This document shows, piece after piece, positions 46,001 through 55,000 of a DNA stretch of 64,000 nucleotides. This stretch comes from Trichostrongylus colubriformis. Taxonomy: Eukaryota > Nematoda > Chromadorea > Rhabditida > Trichostrongylidae. Positions within the stretch are counted from its first letter, which is position 1, and each line of letters opens with the position of its first letter. The DNA lies in NCBI GenBank assembly GCA_963978905.1, contig OZ022261.1:32175686-32239685 (forward strand). Reading direction: 5' to 3'. Both the position numbers and the translations under genes were made by a program. The notes beneath the pieces were generated by a model. It saw nothing but the letters and a program-made list of their open reading frames with translations. It was not told the origin of the DNA and made no database searches.

Positions 46001-49000
46001 ACTCCATCTTTGTGACAGTGGCGTATATTCTGTTGTAGGTTATCACAGGCACCATGTCCAAATCCGATTTGAGCACAGTGTTGGCGTCATCTTTCGAGCA
46101 GAACCTGGAGAAAACTTTAGATTCGGTGTAGATGTGTACATTCGCAATTTCTGACTCCGTCTATTGTTATACCATCGCACCTGTGGCCAGAGAGACGTTG
46201 ATCAGAATGTGTTTTGATTTCTACGCCAGCATATGTGCAGCCATCGACGGCAACACCTTCGGTGAAGCTCATAATTTTCACTTCGATTTTTTTACCTTTT
46301 GGAGCCTCAATACGAAAATTTCGAGCTAACCCACTAACTCCACTCCATTGTGATAGACACCTACCCTGATCCAGTAGTTACATTTCACGAAGTCTTCTCG
46401 CGGAGAACCACCCGCTTTCCTATCACCTGTTTCATCTTGGAACGGTTTCCATGTGTTGGTTGCTTGCAGTACGTCACCGCATCCAGTTGGCTAAATCAGT
46501 CTTTTATAGGAATATGCAAGTTCAAGGTTCACAATGGACAGTCACCCTTTTCTCGCAGTAGTCTCCACCATATCCGCTTGGGCAAACACATTTCAAGCAA
46601 TTTCGGGGATTAGGAAATCCGTGATTCTGGCATGGTGGAGTTTTCTTACCTTTGCAATTATCTGGAATAGAGTTCTTCAAAAAATGAATGTTCTGCCATA
46701 ACAAGAGTGCATCTTACCGGTGCAGTTGTAGTATCTGTTTATCATGAGCAGATCATAGTATCCAATGAAAGGAGATCCAAGAGTCTCCGTGTACTGCGCG
46801 TCGTTCGGAACCATGGTAAGCTTCCCTTTTGCAACAGCAGAACTGAACACGATTCTTCAGTCATCAGTTGGTGATGTATCGATTACACCACGTACCTAGT
46901 AGCACCGTAGTGCATCAAACTACCGTAGTCATATGTAATATTGTAGTTGTTGTTGGTTCTCGGTGACTCCAGCATGAATTGATCAAGCCAGTCAGGCTGG
47001 AGTGCGCGATATTACAGTACGTTTGTGTCATTTGTGAGTCTTACCTTTATATTGGTCTCGTCAACAGTGATAAACAAATTACGGTCATGTCTTGAGTGCG
47101 TATGGAAGAGTCCAAGTGCATGACCAAGCTCGTGGGCAGCGGTTCCGATCTGAAAAGGAACGATAATGATGTCTTGCATCAGAACGGCGCTACAAAATTG
47201 CTTGTTCTTTTGACCTAATATATCATCTTGGTGATTATTTTGTGCGGGTACACTATTAAAGGCATACAGATTGACAGGTATTAAAGGCATACAGATTCAC
47301 AGCCCACTCCAAGCGAGAGATTCTGTATGCCGCCAAGTCTGCCAACAAAAGACCAACATCCGTCTTCCATGTACACCCGAATGCTGTCCTGAGCTGAAAT
47401 CCGAATATACAAGGGAATTTAGCGACCAATTTCCGTTATTTTTGGCTAACCGTATTTGCTTTCAACGAAGTTGATGCACGTATCAGCCATCCATTGCTGC
47501 GAGGCTTTTTTGAATACGCTTTGGACCTTCGAATCTGAACATTGAGAGCAGATGACTGCTGGTTCGTGTTGCGCATAAACAAGACAATATGACAACGGCT
47601 AACTTGCACTGCTGTCGAAGAAGTAGTTAACACCTTTGTACCATCTTTTACCAGGATAGGAAACATCATTGTAAGCTTGTCGTTTGGTACGAGCCCCAGT
47701 AATATCGGCTTCAACTTGCTTCTGTTGCTCCCTTAATATGGTGCAGCTTCCTGAAGAAAAACCCAGCGAAACTTTGGACAACCAAACCTTGAAAGAGCCA
47801 TGTCTCCCTGGAACATATCGTTATCGCGGACGCGGAGGTTAATTTCATCAATGGAGTCTCCTGTTGGCTGGACTTGATCAATATTTTTCCTTTTGACTAA
47901 CTGAAATGGTGAGGACTCACTCAATAAAAGTAGCTCTAAGTGATTTTATTTACTGACCTTCAATCTTTCCCAGAGCTTTTGTCTTTCTTCCTTGGTCAGG
48001 TGGAGTTTCTTTAGCATCTTGTCTTTGAATTTACTCAATTTCTTCTTGAAGTTGAGCATCTTCTGGTTGACAGCCTGTAAATGGTATCATCTGATGATGA
48101 GCTCACCTCTTATATCATTCAAATACGAAGTCTTACATTTTTGAACTTCTTGAATGCTGTTTTTATGCGGCTCCCTCCTCGCTTGATCATGTCTTTAAGG
48201 TTTCCGAAAGATTTCTTCAAGCCTTCCGTGTTCACCAGGCCAGCGCTAACGCATACGACCATGAGAAGAATGAGAAACAAAACTCTCATCCTCGATTGTT
48301 GGGCTGAAAATATTCGCTTTGTAAATGAGTAAGAAAGAGACTTTGAAGGATGTTTGGGGATGGTAATATCACTCCTTCTCTGTATTTATATGATTCTCGC
48401 GGACTTTGAAGTTGACAGAATAGGATGACGTTTGATGCCAGAATAATCTGCAAAAAATGCCTTTTCTCTGTTGCTGTTTCTACGCAATGATCGCAATACG
48501 GGAGATTTCCTCTCTTTTCTGTCTGACTTTCTTTGCTTATTCCGCCGGTATTCTTCTTATATGTCAACATCTGTCACGTCCAAGTCATACGTGCCTGGTT
48601 TTGATCATGATTAATCTTCCAAATAATCCTAACGCTTCTAACTTGGTAGTTTTCTTAGCTCAGCTGCACCAACCTTGCTTAGCGTCCTCGTATTTCATAC
48701 TTAACAGTACTTACAGCTCTACGAAGACCTGAGATTAAATCCCGCATCAATGCCGCCCGAACCAACCAAGCTTCTCTTCGAGGTAGCCGAATGGTAGCAG
48801 ATTCTTCTGATAGGATAAAGTACTGACCTGTAGATCGGCTGGTCCCTCAATCATTGTATGGCCAGATCGCATTCACTTGCCACCACGATTCTGAATGGAA
48901 CTAAAATGCGCGGTGCACCCTAGCAAGTGACTGTCAGCGCAAGGAACTTTATCCTTTATTTTAGTAAACTTTAAACTCAGTTTAGATCATTGTCTCGTTA

Positions 49001-52000
49001 AAAAGTACTGTTAGTGGACAGCTGGTACAGTCGTATCACCCAGCCGAATGACCTATATTTTTGTGCAACCACTAAATGCAGAAACTCTCACAGTGTAAGT
49101 GCAAAATAGCGGCTGTTGTTGTTGACAGTCATTCGCTATGGACTTGAGAGCAAGTTGGATTCATAGTTGTAGTACAGTATTGAGCGATATTCTAAGTTCA
49201 CTTAGCTGACACCATATTCAAATTCATGGTCTCAGAAAATTTTCTCAAGCGTATTGGCTACATTACAGCTCATTAGGGACCGAGAATACATCCAGCTGTT
49301 AGAGTCTAAAAGCATCGGAAATATTCTCTGCTGAATATATCATGCTTTGTTTTCTCGCCACTCATTGTGATCAATGGTAGTCGGTGCTAAACAACTGTAG
49401 GATAGGGCGGCTGTGACTTTCCTGAAATAAGAAGCGAGCGAAAAAACAGCAAGCATGACAAATCAAACTGACCTCAAACAAGCCCGTTTAGCTCTATCTT
49501 AATTTTTATTCTAATACAAGCTGTGTCAATACGATTAATGCAGCAGAGAGAAGATGAATGAGCCATCGTCAACTTGCTGGCTATGGCGGCTTCCTGTGGG
49601 CTGTCAAAACTACAATTTCAGAATTCTGGAAATTATGAGCGTTTACAAAGGCAAGATATCCAACTATTGGGTAGTCTAAAGAGTCTTTTCTTATTTTTTA
49701 ATACCGCTTTTTCCCTCAAAACTGCTTTCCACAAAATTTCTTCTGTACATATATATGTAGTACAAGTCCACACGCATCTATAGGTATTGTTGTCTTCCAT
49801 GTTCCGGATAACCCTTTTCGACAAAATAAACACATCAAAGGTCACCTCATTTTCAATTCCACTTTTCTATTTTTGAATGGCGTTAGACAGGGAAAGAGAA
49901 AGGTGATAATCCGAAGGAGCAAGATTAGGGCTATAAGGCAGCAATTTTATTCAAGCTCGAGGATTTTTTGGCGAGTTCTTCCCACTATTGAAAAAGTGAC
50001 TCGCCAAAAATTCTCGAGCTTGGATGAAAATTGCTGCCCCATCCACCTTATAGCCCTGATCTTGCTCCATCGGATTATCACCTTTTCCCTTCCCTGTCTA
50101 ACGCCATTCAAAGAAAAATTATTTTATGATTTTTTTATTGAAAATGAGAATGACCTTTGATATGTTTATTTTGCCGAAAGGGTTATCCGGGAGATGGAAG
50201 ACAATAATATCTATAGATGCGTTTGGACTTGTACTACATGTGTATGTACAGAAGGGATTGCTGGAAAGCAGTTTGGAGGGAAAAAGCGGTATTTGAAAAT
50301 AAGACTTTTTAGACTACCCAATATGATTGGCCGAATGACAATTACAGCTATTCTTGGAAAGATCGAAGATCAGTAAAGCACATCGCTTAGAATTAACTAC
50401 CCAGCACATCCTTACAAATATAACTTCTACGTTGCATGAGCTTAATCAGCGGGATGCATTTATGGGGAAATCAACGGCCTGCGGAGACACTATTTTCTAG
50501 TTACATACGGCTCTTTCAGGATTTCCCGTATCTTGCCAAAATTCGCCATTGCATCAAGGGAGAGAGAGGTCCACATTCAGGTTTTGGCAGCAGCACCTAG
50601 TCTAGTTTGGTACGGGGAGGCCTGCAAGGTTGTTCCGATTCGTGTTTGGTACGGAAGGCCTGCAAGGTTGTTCCGATTTTGTTTCCATTCGTTATTGAGA
50701 CACAACCGTTATCTGTTTCGTGCCAGTAGTGCGGAGCCACTGGGTAAGGCACATCATGAGACACAAAGCCAACCGGCAAGTCGCAGCCCATGAATTAACA
50801 TGGTACGTATATCGCGCAGTGGCATTACTACGTCGCAAGTTTCCGCGGGCGCCTATCGCACAAGCGCCCTAATACGTTCGCAGTTGCCGAAAGCCGTTAT
50901 TAATCATGTTGTTCATGCCTTTGTACTTTTCCATAACTCAAGGTGTGACTCAAGTGATTTGTCGCTAGGGACAAGGAAAGCATACGCGAATAGCATCTTC
51001 GTCATGAATGCGCTGAGAATCGTGGGCTATATCCTAGTTATCTTGACGACACGGCTTAACGAACGTATGACACAGTAATCTAATGCTTCGGGTGCCTCAG
51101 GGTGTTGTACTCCGTGAAATAAAGAGTGTGGGACTGCCTGTCCACTGAAAAACTCATTCTGAAAAGTACTCTCGTGACCAGTGCAGAGGCAAAATCTCGT
51201 ACCGGAATTACTATTCATCGCTATTGTTACATATGTGTTTATCGAAACGAATAAGGTGGGAACTACTGCGGGAAAGGGTGGCTGGGCAATTCAAGAGATC
51301 CTTCCGCGAAAATCCACGGTTTTTTTTTGCACGAGTGATTTGAATTTGCTGACTGCATATTGTGGGGCGCCATATCCAGTCATCCAAATCGAAATTTCAA
51401 AACTACACGAATGGCGTTTTACGGTATTCGTGCTTACCGACCCAAACCGATCCCTTCATGTCACATAGGCGGTTGTCACTGCGAAGAAGATCGCATATTC
51501 ATATTCTCAAATTTCCTACAGTAAAAAGCTCTTAAAGACACCGTTAGGGATAAATTTGGCTCATTGGGGATTACGAAGGTATAGGTGCTCAGCAATATAA
51601 CAGTAGAGAAAGAACGCCATAAAACGGCGAAAAAACCGAGAAATAGGAACCCGAAAATCTCCCTTCTCTCCCTCGTCCTCTGCGTCTCTAGCCGAAGTGG
51701 ACTGAAGACAGGCCGGAGTCTGAACCAGCCGGCCGCGATTGTTGTCCCGCCCCTCCACGTCGACTGCCCCGGCATGACGAGCTGCGGCATAACGGCATGA
51801 CGAGCTGCGGGGTCGCTATAAGACCCCAAGCCGCGCTTTTTAGTGCGATTTTCGCAACATATGACCTCTCCTGGAGTAGAAAGTTCGTTTTCAGAAAATA
51901 TGTACTCCCAGATCTCAATTTTCCCTTACCCCTAATGGTGCCTTTAAATTGTAGTAATAGCAGCAAGCAGAACACACAGTGACCTCCAAGGAAGGCATGT

Positions 52001-55000
52001 AGCAAGTTTCATTATGGCACTCATTAATGTTTTGAACTGAAGTAAATAATCAATGAAGCCTATATGATAGTATAGATCCTGTTAATTGATTAAGGCTTAT
52101 AGAAACAAATGTCGAACAAGAGGATAAAGTGATGCTAGTCCTTAGCAAGTGATAACAAACGGTTTACAGTGAAATGGATTAATGTGGCAATATGTCAACG
52201 TCCGGAAATACGTCGGATCAAATGTATCCCATTACGAACTGCCACTTCGATCTCGGTTCTTCTCCTTCTCAGAGATGGCGACCTTGACATCGCCCAATCC
52301 CAAAGGCTTTCGGCTACGGGGTGTCTCGTCGCCGGGGGTGTGTGGCGATTGGTCGGATTTTCGCGCAGCCGCCCGCGGCGAGCGGCGCTGCGAGTGCGAG
52401 TCGTCTGCAGCTTTGTCTGTAACAACAACAGCAACACTATATGCGAACTTCCGAAGCTTCCAACCTGTAATCTTTGAAGATCCTTCACGGTACCAGCCCA
52501 TTGCGTTTCGAGTGGAACTTCAAATGACTGGGGCAAGTCGTACTGACGGCCCCGCGTGTGCGGCGCCACGTAGTGAAAATTCGACCAATCGCCACATACA
52601 TACCTCGTCACCGAGATCAGCGTCGCTATTTTGGAAATTTGCGGAGCCTATAGCACCTTTTCCGTGGACGATGAAGATGTCCTAAGCGGTTTGCTTTGAT
52701 GATAGTCGGGGATGAGCAAGTGTTAGCGTGAAGATTTTTAACTCCTTGGCTTTCCGTTTCCGAGCCTGTAAAAATAGCTGACCACTCAATGATTTTTACA
52801 ACGAAGATACCATTTTGTGAAGGTAAATTTATCGTTTGCATATATGCACTGTATCGAAAGGCAAAGAGATTGCTGTGGAGCAAATGGAAGTACATAGAAA
52901 CCGGAATTATCGTATAACCTACTACATTATGATGAAGACATTTATAAAAATCCTCGATTTTACTTATCGAATGAGTTGAAATTGGCACTGGATAACAGAA
53001 TAAGCCGGTTGGAATTTGCGCGTTTTACTATGACCTAATGGGCACAACAATTTTTTTGCGCTTTTACTTTGAAATCCTCATACAAGACTTGATACTTCAA
53101 TCATACTTTAAAGGTACAGGGAGGTTGCCCCTAGCAGTTCGCTAGGTTGCAGACATTGCACACATGACACCTTGCCGAGACGTCGAGCGTAAATTATGGA
53201 TTTTTTTTACCGCGAACACCATTCTTCCTAACCTTTTGCTTATCCTTCCATTCATTATTTCACCTGATTGCCGCTGTTTGTCGATTCACTTATTTCACAT
53301 CATCGTAAATGAATGAAATGCACCTACGAGACAACAAATGACATCTCTTTTGACGAGCAACTCGAACAGGTGATGTTGCAGTTCGAATAGATGCGCGGGG
53401 GATGCGAATACACACCACAACGTCGCGTTTTTGAATCCGGTTTCTCTCCCGGTTATCGCTCCTAACCTCGAGTGTTCGTCCCAAAACGATCATTTCTTCA
53501 CATCTTCCTCTTTCACCCAACCCCTCCCGGTTCCTTTAAAGTACAAGCGCCACTAGTCAGCGGATCAACGAGGATCCGAATCAGAATTAAGATATCTTGA
53601 CGTCTTCTCATGCCCATCTTCGAACGGTATGTCTTAACTTCTTTAGGGCTAGCTGAGGGTTGGAATGTCCTGGCCAATCAATGACAGCCTTTCTGGATTT
53701 TTCATTTTGGTAACTCTGTTCTTATGCAGAGATCGTTTTTAGAGCAACAAAAAAAAATTGAAGAGCCTAATCTCTGTGTTGCTTCCCGTGTTCTCTATTG
53801 CTCTCTGTGTTCTCTGTTGCTCGAAAAGTCGAACTTCACATGCTCATCCGGAAGATTCGGGTCGATTGTAAACAATCCTAGAATTTACATTTGCTACTTG
53901 AGAGTTTCAAATCGATCATGAGCCAAAGGAGCACTTCGCGAAAGGAATGAAGTTGTAGTCAATTGGTGTCTAATCAGTAGAATCAACTCCATTCTGAGGA
54001 CGTTGAGAATGAGCACTGAGATGAGGAATCCGCCCCATTCAGCGAAGCTATCTATTTAGCGAGACCACTCAACTCAGTCATGCTGAGTTTCACAACCAGT
54101 GTTTTCGAAGGTACTTGCTATTGTGGCTACGTCTTTACTGAAATTCTCTGGTGATGTATTAGCAGGTGATAACCCATAGATTGGATTGATATGCATCGAC
54201 ATTGAGGTGGACTAGAGGGAATTCAAAATTATAAAAAGACCATCAAAATCACTTGATGATTCGCTTGAGCTATTCTATTTCGCCATTTATAAATTTATTT
54301 TAGCAATATAGTGAACCATTTTATTGAGATGTGGCATGATACGTGAGGGTAGATTGCACCAGCTACACATATGGCGTTGCCCCTCGTCACAAAGGTAAAA
54401 GAGCCCATGGAAGTCCATCAATCCTAATGAGTGGGCGACCCATTGTTATGGGTCCCTTTTGCGTCTGTTCTCTCTTCTGAGCGCTTACACGCTCTCTTCT
54501 AACACCCCTTGCTTCTGGTCTTTCTTCTGAGCGCTACTCCCTCTCTTCTCGCATCTTTCCCCTCTTCACTTGCGGATTCGCTCGTAATTGATTCATTTCG
54601 TGCGGGAGATTTTTATTTTTTGCATTCCAGAAGGTTCCTTTTATCTTATTAACTGGTGAAATTACTGAAGTACCGAAAATTACTGAAATTACTGAATTGA
54701 AAATACTGAATTATTGAATTATGTACTAACTGGTGAAATTACTGAAGTACTGAAAATTACTGAAATTACTGAATTAATTACTGAAGGCTTGGTGAAATTT
54801 ATTGTAAGCTCTGCTTCGATTTTTAGCGTGATTATAGTTAGGTGATCGTAGAATGTGCATTTAAAAACATTGAGCTTCATCAAATGATTCCTTGGCTGAG
54901 CCACATCAAAATGAGCTCTCATAGTACCTTATAGAATACGGGATCGTTACTTTATATGGGAGAACCACTGTGGATTTTTGAAACAGGCCCTGACTACTAC

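Noticed and set aside
52182..52685. Plus-strand frame of 167 codons, longest in the window
   Set aside because: It lies in a GC-rich repeat that also occurs at 12.2-12.4 kb, and all frames there are open because stop codons are rare in GC-rich DNA.
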